DNA from: Cricetomys ansorgei
Lineage: Eukaryota; Chordata; Mammalia; Rodentia; Nesomyidae
Assembly (NCBI GenBank): GCA_026225945.1
Contig: JAMJFZ010001807.1
Span: forward strand, 62,001 to 126,000
Length of the DNA stretch: 64,000 nt
Direction of reading: 5' to 3'
Shown here: piece by piece, positions 34,374-45,950 of the stretch
How the letters are laid out: each line of letters begins with the position of its first letter
How positions within the stretch are numbered: position 1 is the stretch's first letter
The notes under the pieces: model-generated
Database searches by the model: none
Seen by the model: only the letters and a program-made list of their open reading frames with translations
What the model was told of the DNA's origin: nothing
Program-made: the position numbers and the translations under genes

Positions 34374-35140
34374 AGCTGGGCATGATGTCTGCTATCTATG
34401 GCTTAGGCAGCAAAGGAAGTAGGATTGTTGGACCCCCAAAGGCCCAAACCGGGACGCCGCACCCCCACAGAGACTCACAGACGGGATATCGATGCAAATA
34501 GCAAGAGGATTTATTCCAGTGCACTGGGACCATTCTAACACGCAGGATAGAAGCAGCCCCGAGGAGCAAAAAGCAAGCCTTTTTATTTACAGTTCAAATG
34601 GTTGCTAGGCATAAACCGAGTTGGGACAAGTTGATTGGTCCCCAAATTGTTTTCCCATTTTGATAGGTAGGGGCCAGTTAACCTTTAAGCTGATTGGTGC
34701 TGGCATATAGCAAGGTTGTGGGCTCCTAGAAAATGTAAACTTTAAGGTCTCAGTCAATGTGGGTGGGGGGATACTCCTAGCCCGAGGCTGTGGGCTGTCT
34801 ACGTGGGGAAACTCTTTTAGCCCAAGGCTGCCTTATTTGTCTTAGAAATTGTTTTGGGAACTGTTCTGGGTCACGGTACTCCTGGCTTGGGCCTATATAA
34901 TTTGGCTTGTAGTTATCTGAAACAGGGAAGTCTGGAAAGCATCCAGTAATTTTCTTGACACTGGCTTGTGCTGATGATATGAAACTTAAGCTTTTTGCTT
35001 AGGAAGTTGAAATTTAGGCTCAGTGTAAGGGGTCCCGGGCCAGTATAAGGGATCCCGGGCCCCACAGGATCACCTCATTTTTAAGGACAGCCTGATTTAT
35101 AGCAAGTTCCATGCCAGCCAGGGACACATATTGAAGATCT
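34374..35140 (+). mobile_element. B1-like SINE split by a solo LTR
   Basis: 'ttagctgggcatgatgtctg' to 'aggaagtaggat' forms the 5' part; 'ggatcacctcatttttaagg', 'agcctgatttatagcaagtt' continues it after 35066. Removing the LTR and one copy of GGAT restores a continuous SINE. Confidence 0.7.
34426..35066 (-). mobile_element. Solo LTR of a rodent endogenous retrovirus
   Basis: 641 bp with TG...CA ends, flanked by a 4-bp duplication (GGAT at 34422-34425 and 35067-35070). Read on the minus strand it starts TGTGGGGCCCGGGATCCC, has a TATATAGG-like promoter region (about 34890-34900), an AATAAA (34510-34515 on the complement) and ends GGGTCCAACA. A 4-bp duplication suits a gammaretrovirus-like (ERV1) element, but I cannot name the family. 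No internal genes are present. Confidence 0.8.
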
Positions 35141-35494
35141 TTTTTGTACATAAGTAAGTAAATCAGATGTCAAATAAACTATGAAACCAGCATGCATTTA
35201 AAACCGACGGCATGTCACATTAACTCTGATTCACATAGTATCTACTTCAAATCCCCAAATGAACACTGCCATTCCCATCTGGACAATCATCATTTTGTAA
35301 CCTGGCTCTAACATTTAGTATCTGACTTTGAAAAAATTCACTTTAAAAGTATGTCACTCAAATTTCTTCTCTCCAAAATGACAATGGCAATGTACCAAAT
35401 GTATAGGAGCTGTCATACTTCCATATCCATATTCTGTCCAATCCAAGGGGCCATCGACTACTAAACTCTTATATAGCCCTAAGAGAAAGGATGT

Positions 35495-35700
35495 TGGGCT
35501 GAGTATGTGGTACACACCTGTAACCCTAGCACTTGGGAGTGGCACTAAGATCAGTTCAAGATCATCCTTGGCTACCACAGCTAGCTCAAATTCAGGGCAG
35601 CCTGGGTTATGCAAGACTTTCATAAACAAACAAAAATTTCAGAGCTGGCTATGAGGCTGAGTGGTAGAGATCAGGCTTACCTCATACCAGGCCCAAGGGA
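35495..35700 (+). mobile_element. B1-like and ID-like SINEs
   Basis: 'gtacacacctgtaaccctag', 'agttcaagatcatccttggc' (old B1), then 'gctgagtggtagagatcagg' (ID). Confidence 0.65.
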
Positions 35701-35824
35701 TCAATTCAATCAAACTCATGAATTGATTCATTACTTCATTACTTAGTAATGAGCCACTACAGTTATTCAGTTTCAAAATACTGTGGATGCATCCATTTCA
35801 GTATATTTTAATTTTATATTTTTG

Positions 35825-36195
35825 TGGGGTTATTAGAGGCAATGTCTCACTCTGTAGCTAAGGCTGACCTGGATCTCACTATGTAGCCTAGGATGGTCTC
35901 CCGCTCATAGTGATGCTCCTACGTTAGGCCCCCAAGTTCTGGGTTTATAAGCATAAACCAGTATATTTGGCTTCAGTATTATTTTCAAAGCAAATGCTTT
36001 TTTCCTTTTATATGACTCTTCTTTCAATTCACATACAAGTATCTTCCCAAATAATTATACTACAGTGACCACATGGGCATGGAAAGAGAGGGTCCCCTGT
36101 AGCCTAGGGTGGCTAAAAACTCACCATTTAGAGGGTGACCATGAATTTCTGCTCTGGCTGCCTCTGCCACTGGAGTGCAGAGATTGTAAGCATGG
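35825..36195 (-). mobile_element. Two old B1-like SINEs, reverse
   Basis: 35825-35970 ('gaggcaatgtctcactctgt', 'tctgggtttataagcataaa') and 36085-36195 ('tagcctagggtggctaaaaa', 'gcagagattgtaagcatgg'). The second abuts the exon remnant at 36196. Confidence 0.6.
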
Positions 36196-36216
36196 CCACT
36201 GAAATGGAAAGATCAT
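36196..36216 (-). pseudogene. DENND4C-like cDENN exon remnant
   Basis: After a good acceptor ('cttttcccctag') seven codons read MIFPFQW, the start expected for the next DENND4C exon after ...[11 protein letters not shown]. The match stops where B1-type sequence begins. The rest of this exon (PYIPLCPLSLA onward) was not found between 33.4 and 36.2 kb. The short match is credible because of position, strand and splice site. Confidence 0.6.
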
Positions 36217-36889
36217 CTAGGGGAAAAGATTTTAAAAATTAACCAAATTCAAATTTGCAATGACAATTATACAATTAACTATTATGAAAGGGACCACTGA
36301 AAAGCATTGATGTCTATGTTTTAGAACTTTCAAATTTCATTCAGAATTAAGTGAGTTGTATCAAACTCTACTAGATTAAAATATTCAAGAAAAATAATGA
36401 TCACAACACATTGAAAATGCCAGCAGCTCTTTACAGGCTAATTCCGACATCTACACACATCCCACAAGAGTATTTTATGGAGAATCAAAGCAAAGAGATG
36501 AAACTCCCCTAAGTCATAGAACAAACATGACTTTATACACTTAGGCATTTTACCCACTTATGAACTCCAACCAAAACCAAACTAAGCACATGAGAAGGTG
36601 TGGCAGAGGAGGCAGGACAAACCGATGTGGGGCTGGGTTGAGCTCCATGACAGAGTATTGCTTAGCACGCTTAGGAAACTTTGGTTCTATCGAGAGTACC
36701 ATAATACAAAGTAAGATGTAACAAATATTTAAATTAAGGAATCTCTTGAGAATCACTTGAAGACCTCAACGAAAGATCTTCTACACTTCAAATAAATATT
36801 TAAAATAATTCAACTTCAGTGAAGCCTGATCTCTTCAAAATATTGTTGATATGAAACTGATAATCTGATAATCTTAAGGAAACAAACAA

Positions 36890-36975
36890 AAGCCAGGCAT
36901 GATGGGATCCTATAATCTCAGCATCGAGGAGGCAGATGCAAGCAGATGGTCTGTGGCTGCCTAGCTACCCAGCAT
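36890..36975 (+). mobile_element. B1 fragment
   Basis: 'aagccaggcatgatgggatc', 'ataatctcagcatcgaggag'. Confidence 0.6.
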
Positions 36976-37139
36976 AGACAGTGGCAGAATCGGTCTCAAA
37001 GGGTAAGGTGGGTGCACCATAGAGGAGTGACAGTAGAGGTTCATCTCTTGCCTCCATACACACACCCACCACATAAACACATGAACATGCAAAAACAATC
37101 TATACAAAAAAATCAGTAGGAGTTTTAATTTACAAATTG

Positions 37140-37315
37140 CCATCTTAGTGTGTTTGTGTGTGCGTGCGAGTGTGTGCATGTGTGTAAGAAAGAGAAAGAG
37201 AGTGTGTGTGTGTGAGAGAGAAAGTGTGTGTGTCTGCATGTGAGAGAGAGAGAGAGTGAGAGAAAGAGTGTGTGTGTCTGTGTGAGTGTGTGTGTGTGAG
37301 AGAGAGAGAGACAGA

Positions 37316-37353
<38 letters not shown>

Positions 37354-37360
37354 TGTGTTG
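37140..37360. repeat. Mixed (TG)n/(GAGA)n microsatellite
   Basis: Interleaved TG and GA runs, with the purest TG block at 37318-37352. Confidence 0.95.
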
Positions 37361-37424
37361 GAGAGTGTTTGTTTTGTTTCTGATTTTATGAACAGTTTCT
37401 GATAGGTTGAAAAACAGACTAAGG

Positions 37425-37625
37425 AGCTGGAGAGATGGCTCAGTGACTAAGAGCACTTGCTGTTCTTGCAGAGGACCTGAGTTCAGTACACATCACCCAC
37501 AGTGAGTGGTTCACAACCTTCATAACTCCAGCATCAAGGGATCTGATGCCTTCCTCTGGCCTTCATGGTCATTAGTCCACATATAAACAGATACAAACAT
37601 AAAACAAATAAACAAACCTTTAAAA
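37425..37625 (+). mobile_element. B2 SINE, well preserved
   Basis: 'aggagctggagagatggctc', 'cttgcagaggacctgagttc', 'gatctgatgccttcctctgg'. Confidence 0.92.
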
Positions 37626-37734
37626 AAACTAAAATATTATTCTTTTGGTTCACATACAGTTACCTTCCCAACCAATTGTACTGTAGTGACTACAAGGCTT
37701 TATTCAAAAAATATATTTTTATATGAGACAGAGC

Positions 37735-37850
37735 ATTACACAGTATAGCTGGTGCACACTCACTATATAGTGGAGAAGGACCATGGATTTCTGGTCTTCC
37801 TGCCTCTGCCACCTGAATGTGCAATAATAATTGGCTACAACTGTAACCAG
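37735..37850 (-). mobile_element. Old B1-like SINE, reverse
   Basis: 'atttctggtcttcctgcctc' within a worn B1 pattern; part of a local duplication with about 36.0-36.2 kb. Confidence 0.45.
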
Positions 37851-38504
37851 TGAAGACCTTTTGCTCTAAAGTATGAATCAGCACTCTGTCCCTGGTTCAA
37901 TTTTCACGCTTGCCCATCATCATCCACTCCACAGAAGTATCAATAGCACCACCCCTGTTAGGCATTACAGATTATTATTCAAGACTGAGGTTTCTATCTT
38001 CAAGAATTACATATTTAACAAACACATGAACATTTATTAGATGCTAAGCACTCTTTGACAATGAGACCACAGTATCAAAAAAACAGACCCATTCCCTCCT
38101 AGCCTCACAGTCTAGAGATTTAGTCTCCTTTTTTACTTGTAAAATGCACAGTATTTTAGGCCTTACAGCCTTTGTAACAACTACTTACGTAACTACTTTC
38201 TACGATTGTAGAAAAACAGTGACAGGTAATAAGTCAATTAGTAGCCTATGTTCAATAAAGCTTTATTCACCGCACAACTCCTGGCAGACATAACAACTAG
38301 TCTGACAGGAAGAGGCAGAAAATAAATAGAAGACATAACAAAGTATACACACTATTAAATAGTGAATAATTCTATGGAAAAACAAAAGACCCCATTAACT
38401 TGTTTAAGGTTTAGAGCATACTGTACTAGTAAGGCAAGGTGAGTCTCACTGTGAAAGACGACTACCTGAAACAGGAACAAAAGTGCTCCAAGAACAGAGT
38501 GAGA

Positions 38505-38817
38505 AAGCAGGGTGACTGTGCATGGCAGCTCCCACCTCTAATCCCAACATAGGAAGCTAAGGTAGGAGAAATGCTAAAGTTCAGACCACCAGCCTGGTAA
38601 GTAAGTTCTAGGTCAACTTCAGCTGAGTGTGAGCCTGTCTAAAACAAAACCTTTGGGTAGGGAGATGGCTTGGCATTTAAGAGTGAGTGCTGCTCTTGCA
38701 GAGGACCTGAATTTGTTCCAGGTACCCATATCTAATGGCTCACAGCCACCTGAAACTCCAGCTTCTGGAGAGTCAAGGCCCTCTTCTGGCCTCCACAGGA
38801 ACCTGCACTCATGTGTT

Positions 38818-38874
<57 letters not shown>

Positions 38875-39060
38875 TTAATTGATTAAATAAGTAGCAAAAT
38901 AAAATAAAGACTAGGGAGAAGGCTCAGCAGTTAAAGAGTGCTTCCTGCACAATCATGAGAACTGGAGTCCAGAACCCAGCACGCACATAACAAGCCTGGT
39001 GTGTCATGTGCACACACGTGTGTGTTCATGTTGTTCATGTATGCACACACACACAACAAA
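38505..39060 (+). mobile_element. B1, B2 and B2-like SINEs with (CA)n
   Basis: Old B1 at 38505-38645, B2 at 38648-38872 ending in about 27 CA units, and a second B2-like element at 38905-39060 ('gactagggagaaggctcagc', 'gaacccagcacgcacataac'). Confidence 0.8.
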
Positions 39061-39469
39061 TTCAGTATTATTTGATTTCTAAGTATAGTAAGGAAACATT
39101 ACAGTTTTTAAGTAGAATTTGACTTTATTTGTGATTTAAACAAGAGCTAACCTTTTTTATAGTATTCTATTTACATTAAAGCCATATGGAGAAATAGAGA
39201 AAATAGTTAAAAGTGAAATTAAATAGTTAAAATGTGAAATTAACTAGGTAATTAACTTGCATAATTCAAAATAAAATCAACTGGAATTTCTTTGGTGTTT
39301 TGCTTTGTTCTGTTTTTTAAGACAGTATCTTGAGATATATATTTCTGTCTCAGCCTCCTGTGTGCTGTGATACGGTATAGTAACGTTCTTCAAATTGAAA
39401 AAAATCCTTCTTTGAGTAACCTGAGACTCAAGATATTAAACTAATGAGTCTAGGAACCTGACTTAGATT

Positions 39470-39800
39470 TACCAGGCCCCTCTCCTAAGTCATAGGAACA
39501 GCAAACAATTGCACCAGCTCAGTATCTGGAAGAGACTCTGATCTATTGAGAGGCTTGCAAGTCCTGCAGAGATCGCTAGGGCTCCAGCCACCACAAGCCA
39601 TCATTTGGGCTAAGATGGGTATTTCTGTGAGGCAGCTAACTTGAGTTGTCCCTGCTCCTGTGAGTAACCTCTCACCCACACTCTTGTGAGTAATTATAAT
39701 AAACTAACTGGTTTTCTGAGTTGGGCTCTGGTGGTCTATCCTTGGTTCCCTATTAGGATGAAGAGACCTCTGTGCCTCTCAGGAAACATGAGACTACAGG
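39470..39800 (+). repeat. LTR-like dispersed repeat, unassigned
   Basis: 'taaactaactggttttctga' and 'gttgggctctggtggtctat' look like the 3' part of a rodent dispersed element (LTR-like or L1-associated). I cannot assign it. Confidence 0.3.
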
Positions 39801-40055
39801 TACATACCACCAGGCTCCCTTCTAAGTCTCACAGTTACACAATAAGTATTTACTCGCTGGATAACACCAAACCATGAAAAATTAGAAACTGACATATTTT
39901 ATTCACAAATAAAATCACTTTGGTTTTCTTCATACATCCAAATTACATTCATATTAAACTTTGACTGGGCTGGAATTTACAAAGTTGCTTTCTTTGAAAA
40001 ATAGTACAAATCCTCTACTAGTAATTTTGTCCTAAAAGAAAAAGTCTATACTTAG

Positions 40056-40200
40056 AGCAACAACAACTTCAGCCACCCCAGTCAGGACAGCTGGCCTAAG
40101 AGAATGCACTAGAATCTTACTCTCAAGTGAAACCAGCAGCAGCAATGTTGCACACTTCGCAGGACCCAAATTCATCAGCAAGGAACTAAAGTTGGCTCCA
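40056..40200 (-). pseudogene. DENND4C-like cDENN exon with lost donor
   Basis: 145 bp, the expected length. The acceptor 'ttcttcttctattctccag' is followed by [40 protein letters not shown] and GVAEVVVA, all open. The sequence right after the exon is CTAAGT instead of GTAAGT, so the donor is destroyed. This is the most 5' exon I can recognise. Confidence 0.93.
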
Positions 40201-40789
40201 CTGGAGAATAGAAGAAGAAAGTGTGAACTATTTTGCTAAAACATACCAAGACTGACTTATTAAACAGGTTAAGAATCTAATGTTAATTTCAATTTGTAAC
40301 TTAGCAATCAGAAGTAGAATGTAGCTAATTTAACCAGGTCGTCTATGGTGTAATTCAAATGAACCTTATTAAGAAAGATTTTCCGGAGCTCAGACATTGA
40401 GCTGAGTTCAAAGGAACAGAGGCAGGGATGCGATGGGGCTGGAGACAACATACACAAAAGCTCTGAAGCAAGAGAAAGCTAATGTCATAACCCAAGAACT
40501 ACAGAGTAAGGGAGCATGTGAAAATACCAAGAGAGGAGGCTAAGGAGGAACGACTTGTTTACCTGTACTCATAAGAGCAAGCACTGGTTGCAGGGTAGAT
40601 AAGAACGGAAGGAATAAAAGGATCAACTATGAGACTAATTATGAAATAGTCTAATAGTAGTCTGGATCAGAGATGCGGATGAAAAGAAGCAAAGAAGTAT
40701 ATACGTAGGAGGTTAACATCTGTTCACCATGAATATTTACTTACAAACTGAATACGGGAAGAAAGGATGCAAGGGAAGCACTCCCAGTA

Positions 40790-41145
40790 TCAGATCTTAC
40801 ACTTCGGGTTTTGTTCAGTGCGTGCACATGCACCTGTGTGCGCGCAGTATGTGGGCATGCATGTGGGAGTCAGAAGATCACCTCAGGTGTTGGTCCTCAG
40901 CACCTTCCATCTTTCGTTTGTCAAAAAGCGCATCCTTGGCCTAGAACATCAGTAAGTGGGCTACCGGACTGACCAGTGAACTTTCAGGATGCGCCTGTCT
41001 CTGTTTGCTGTCTGGCCACTACTGGGATTACAGACATGTGCCAACCATGCATGCTTTCTACATGGGTGCTGTGGACCAAAACTCCGATCCTTACACTTGC
41101 AGGGCAAATGCTTCACCCACTGCGTTATCTCCCCAGCCTCACAAT
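40790..41145 (-). mobile_element. B4/RSINE1-type composite SINE, reverse
   Basis: 'tgggcatgcatgtgggagtc', 'actgggattacagacatgtg', 'atgcttcacccactgcgtta', 'tctccccagcc'. Confidence 0.65.
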
Positions 41146-41339
41146 TTATAGTTATACTATAATTATAGGAGATAGTAAGTGGTATTATGTGAGAAAGGGG
41201 AAGGACTTAAGACTGAGCCAAATACTGTAAGTATTAAATTTACTCATTTACTTTATTCATTTGGTGGTACTAAGCACTGAACTGAGGAACTCATGCAGTC
41301 TATACCACTGAGATATACCATTAGCCCTCGCTATACCGG

Positions 41340-41490
41340 TTTTCTTTCATTTTGAGGCAGGGTCTCACTAAGTTTCCCAAACTGACTTTGAATTTCCTCT
41401 GCAGTCCAGACAGTCTTTGAACATGTAATACCACTGCTTCAGCTTTTGAGTAGCTGTGATTACAGGCTTGTAACACCAAGCATAGATATA
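41340..41490 (-). mobile_element. Old B1-like SINE, reverse
   Basis: 'attttgaggcagggtctcac', 'gtgattacaggcttgtaaca'. Confidence 0.55.
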
Positions 41491-41494
41491 CATA

Positions 41495-43750
41495 TTCAAT
41501 TTACTAATATATATTATTTTTATGTATTTCATTCACTTTTTACAACAAAGAGAAAAGTAAGACACTTAAATAATAAAACAGTTTTTGATAAAATGAGGAA
41601 CTCATAATACAGAAATAGACAAATTCTGAAAGCTTCAAAGATTTTCATGTGTAAGGCATAGAGAATTGTAGAACTAAAAAACCGCAGAGGAAACAGTGAA
41701 AGGACAATAAAATTCCAAAACTAAATCTACAACAAACATGGTAATTAGCTATGTGGTGCCACGAAGCTGTGGAGTTAAGGAATTCTTTATTAATATTAAT
41801 ATAGTAATCACACTACAAAGACAAGAGATGGAACATTTTGCATATAGATAAATTTACAGACAAAGAAAAAGGAAGAAGAGTTGGGGTATGAGACTTGCCT
41901 GCTTCCTACGTTATTTCTACTTCAGAGAAATAAAAAACATAAAATTTTTCCAGAATTTGCATTCCCTTTTTGATTATCTTTAACTCACTCCATGAATGTT
42001 ACAATCTTCTTTTGTCCATCTCTGAAGCAGCGTAATTAAGCTCATCTCAAACCTTAACTGACTACCCCATAAGGTAAGAAAGACCAACCACCCAGATGCT
42101 GTTAGACAGTAGCCAAACATCTGTAAGATTTTCAGTGCTCAACTTAGCTAAGAGTCTTATCTTATCTGGATTTCCTTATCCTGGGCTACCAGTCAAAGGG
42201 CTTGCTCGCTCCTGCCTATTACTAACTCACAGCACCCATGGCAACAGGTCCTGCTGTGTTTTTAGAAAAGGCTGCATTGCTTGTCAACAGTAATCATTGA
42301 TTTCTCTATTAGTTATCTTTTTTAAAGGAATTTACATGGTAAATATTGGTCATTATCAACCAAAGGACTGAATATCTTCTGGCCATGTAAGCGAAAGTTC
42401 TATGCAGAAGACCCACATGAAGTGAAGATCTGCCAGTCCCACCCACCAACAAAGCCACAACCTAATCTCTAAGAGACTGCCAGGAACTCTGTGGTCCATG
42501 AAAAGCCCTCAAGTAAGTAGCCTGTTCCCCTGTGTCCAGTGCTTGGAAATTAATCTTCCAACTTTCAGGGTACAACAAGAAGATGTCTATCTGATTCTCA
42601 AAGGACTTGACAATGGAGAAATGTACTTTGTTATCTTACACTTCTACCCTTTACAAAAATGCTTTCAGCATTTCCAGAATTGTGCAAGTTTATCCAGTGC
42701 TCATGGAAATAGCTTAAAAAATTATATCATTCATAAAATAGGGCAAAGTGTGGTGGCAGTTTTATAAAGAAACTTTATGATATCTATATCTTTGTAGACA
42801 GATTAAGACAAACTAATTTAAATACTATGAAAAGTAATATATTACCAATTCTGAAATTATCTATATTGAAAAATATTGTTTTAAATCCCGAAATCATTAA
42901 GAGCACTAGAAGTTGCCCTCCTATTTGGCTCAAGATTTCTATGTAATCACAGAGCGAAAATTTTTCTATTCCTGTATAATTGTATACGTGGGTGGTGATG
43001 GCTAGTTCTTATAAATTGTTTGAACACTTGAATATCACAAATTACATAATGCCATTGGAAGAATACAGTGTTCACCAAAAACATGTTCCCAAGTGTAAGA
43101 TTATCTGATTCCCAGAAAAAGAGCCCATTACAGTAACATTAAGGTTACAGCTGTCAAAAGAGAAGCCAAGATACACTCAAGCAAGCTTTTGCTGAAAAGC
43201 TAATGGGTTCATCTTTAAAACTTTATTATGTTATGAAAGCAGGGTGCTTTCGGAGCCTAGAATATAAAAACTGATCACTGGTAAGTTAATACTTAATTGA
43301 TTTCGTAAATGTTGATATGAGACAAAATTCATTATCTACTTCACTCAGATTTGTAAGTTCTGTTGATTTTAAGGCCACTTTACTGACCAATGAAGACATT
43401 ACACACATTTATACTGGAAGAACCTTACTCTTCAACAAATCATGTAAATTCTATTTGTCACGTTTTGAATTCTACAACACTTTAGGGTTTTGAAACAAGC
43501 CAGTGACATCCAAGATCTACAATAACCTATTTTATATTAAACAGTATCCCATAGCAAATCCAGAAAGTAAATCCAGACTTTAAACAGATATAATTACTTA
43601 AAAAAATAAACCACAAACAATTTCAAATTTTAGGGAAAATTTCAAGAAAGGGGGAAATGCTGGGACATATTAGAAATTGTAAATAAGTTATCTAAGGTTT
43701 GGTAAAGTAGAACTTATTAAAGGAAACAAGAGCTTTGCAGAGTTCAAAGA
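41495..43750. other. No gene recognised
   Basis: A/T-rich sequence. I searched it for further 5' DENND4C exons by eye and found none. No clear repeat family. Confidence 0.45.
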
Positions 43751-43754
43751 GAAT

Positions 43755-43881
43755 GTGTGCAGAGAAAGGGGGAGGGGGAGGGAGAGGGGAAGGAGGAGAA
43801 GGGGAGAGAGGAGGTGGTGAGAGGGAGGAGGAAAGGAGAAAAGGGAGGGAGGCAGGGAGGGGAGAGGGAGAGAGAGAGAGA

Positions 43882-43935
<54 letters not shown>

Positions 43936-43936
43936 A
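43755..43936. repeat. (GGGAGA)n/(GA)n purine tract
   Basis: About 180 bases almost purely G and A on the plus strand, ending in about 25 GA units. Confidence 0.97.
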
Positions 43937-43994
43937 CATGTTTACAAAATTCAGAGAAGGATATTGGGTTTATCCCCCTAAGATTCTCTGCCTT

Positions 43995-44222
43995 CTCATT
44001 TGAGACAAGGTCCCTCAATGAACCTGGAGCTCGCCATTTTTCAAATGCCCAGCAGCCATCAAGCCCCAGCAATTAACCTCTCTATGCACCTGACATAGTG
44101 CTGGGGTTATGGGTGCACACATCCAGCCACACACAGCTTTTTGGTGGATGCTGGTGATCAGAACTCGGGTCCACAATCTGTGTATGAGTGCTCCTTTCAC
44201 TGAGGCATCCTCCTGCTCCAAT
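43995..44222 (-). mobile_element. RSINE1/B4-type SINE, reverse
   Basis: 'atttgagacaaggtccctca', 'tgctggggttatgggtgcac', 'gatcagaactcgggtccaca', 'gaggcatcctcctgctcc'. Confidence 0.75.
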
Positions 44223-44224
44223 GA

Positions 44225-45615
44225 CCTTGTAATAAAATGCAAAAGGAATTGTTGAAAATTATATTGTACAACAAGCATCTGGTAAAGTCTCTGCTACATA
44301 AATGAGATGTATGACGTGCATGGGATGCAGAGAAGTTAAAAATAATAACTACCTAACTTGCCATATTTAAATTAGTATAACAGAAGATAAACAGATTGAT
44401 AAAAGGGCCACAGGAATCATTGAAAAGGAACCTTCATAGAAGTAATAATATATTTGGGAAAGAGCCAAGGGAACAGGAAATCAAATCAACAAAGGGAGGG
44501 AACCTCCTGTTTTCCTTATCTTGCCTTTGGAAGTTTCCATCCAGCTGCAGAGTTGATGTTCTGCAGGCTGCTGGACCATACTCTAAGAGAGTACATGGCC
44601 ACCTTTTCCCAGCCAGCATGAGGTAGAAAAGCACCTTAATCAATGTGACTTTCATTTCATGATCTGCAGATGGCAAGTTCCTTACTCCCCTTGCACTCAC
44701 ACCCAACTATTGTCAAATCCCATAAAAATAAATCTTAGAAAAAGTCAAATGCAATGGATTTGCATTTGCAATTTGACTTCAGACCATTAGTGGGTGGTGG
44801 ATCATGCCCCAGACCCAGCTGTTCTAATGGAATTGCTCTCCAGTGATGCTGGTGTCCTCATTGTCAAACAATTGTAACCCAGCCTATTACAAATCCTGAC
44901 AACTCCTGCTCACATCTTTCTTCATAGAATCCTCTCTTCTCTTGGATCCTATGATTTCAAACTCTACCTCCTCATTTTTTTTCTCATCCCTTCTCTGATT
45001 TTATTGTTGGTTTGTTTTGTTTTATGGTGGTGCTGTGGGTGGGTATTTTATCTTTGGGCAATTTAATTGGCTATACGCATTCAAAGAAATTGTTTTCTAA
45101 ATCCCCAGTTCTCTCCTCTCCACTGATTACTTCTGGTTTTCCTTCTCTTTGCTGCTTCACTTCCATCTTATGATTGCTTAGCTCTTGCTGATATTTGAGC
45201 ACCGTTCCTCCTTAAATCAAAACCATATCTTCTCTGCCCATAAAATAGCATGTCCTAACTCCTTTCTATGGCAACCCAATGTCTCTTACAATGAATCTTC
45301 CCAAAATCACACGGGACTTAAACCATGGCCTGCTGTCCTCAGTCCCTAGGGTTAGCCATTCAGTTGCATTTCTAATCAGTTCCCAGTTGAATACAATGTT
45401 GCTCAGACCAATTTGCACCCAGCAGTTACTACCACCCCCATACCCTGGTCATTAGTTATCATTTCTAGCTCATCAAACCTTAGCTGAGACTTTCAGCAAC
45501 TCAGAAATAGACTCCTGACTGGTTCTACTGTCCTGTCCCTATCAATCCTAGGTTCCTTTAGCCAGGCAGTTTAGATACTTGCTAAAAACTTGCTTTCTGA
45601 CAAGTGAATTTCTCA
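44225..45615. other. No gene recognised
   Basis: Low-repeat sequence, slightly pyrimidine-rich on the plus strand from 44900. Short frames only; no recognisable exon. Confidence 0.45.
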
Positions 45616-45619
45616 CAAG

Positions 45620-45950
45620 GCTCATAAGGTGATTAGATTATGAGGGTGCCAACTTCATCAAAGGATGGATTAATGAGCTCCTAACTTCAGGAAGCTGAGT
45701 CTGATAGGAGGAAATACGACACCGACTGTGTGTTTCTGAAGACAATCTCACATCCCCACCTGGGATGTTTAGTAGGTTTTTTGTCCTGCCCACCATGAGA
45801 TGAGCCACTTTACTCCACTGCACACCGTTCCTTTGTGATGCTATATCTCACCAAGCCTGGGCCTAGAAGCAACACAGCGAAATGACTATGGACCGAAGCC
45901 TTAAACCACAAGCCCACATGAGCCTATCCTCCTTTAAACTGTGACTAATA
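45620..45950 (+). mobile_element. MaLR (MST-type) LTR
   Basis: 'gattagattatgagggtgcc', 'aaaggatggattaatgagct', 'gcccaccatgagatgagcca' are in MST LTR order. Confidence 0.55.

Larger units (their letters stand above)
11102..40200 (-). pseudogene. DENND4C: Partial unprocessed DENND4C-like pseudogene
   Basis: Twelve exons or remnants on the minus strand, in gene order with introns kept, encode pieces of a DENND4 protein. They cover cDENN, dDENN, the PPR-like segment ([18 protein letters not shown]) and the start of the disordered region (GGQSDQGYGSKDELVKED). DENND4 proteins are DENN-domain exchange factors for RAB10. The PPR block and the [14 protein letters not shown] block resemble DENND4C more than DENND4A or 4B in my recall. 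Damage seen: donor GT changed to CT at 40055, an exon cut off at a B1 (36196), a stop and two indels (32012-32220), about -2 (27684-27827), about -5 (25852-25977), -1 and a GC donor (20170-20375), and a TAA stop (16392-16536). Intron retention argues for a segmental duplicate, not a retrocopy. The 5' third and 3' third were not found. The parent gene is not in the window. Confidence 0.88.

Noticed and set aside
35354..35629. 91-codon minus-strand frame as a pseudogene exon
   Set aside because: Part of it overlaps an old B1, it matches no expected DENND4 segment and has no convincing splice sites.
36961..37456. Ser/His/Thr-rich frames
   Set aside because: Translations of the TG/GA microsatellite.
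11102..40200. Intact DENND4C gene with sequencing errors
   Set aside because: An 11-base loss, a SINE-truncated exon, a lost donor and several stops and shifts in different exons are too many and too varied for base-calling error.
43688..44076. Ser/Leu/Pro-rich and Glu/Arg-rich frames
   Set aside because: They are translations of the GA-rich simple repeat.
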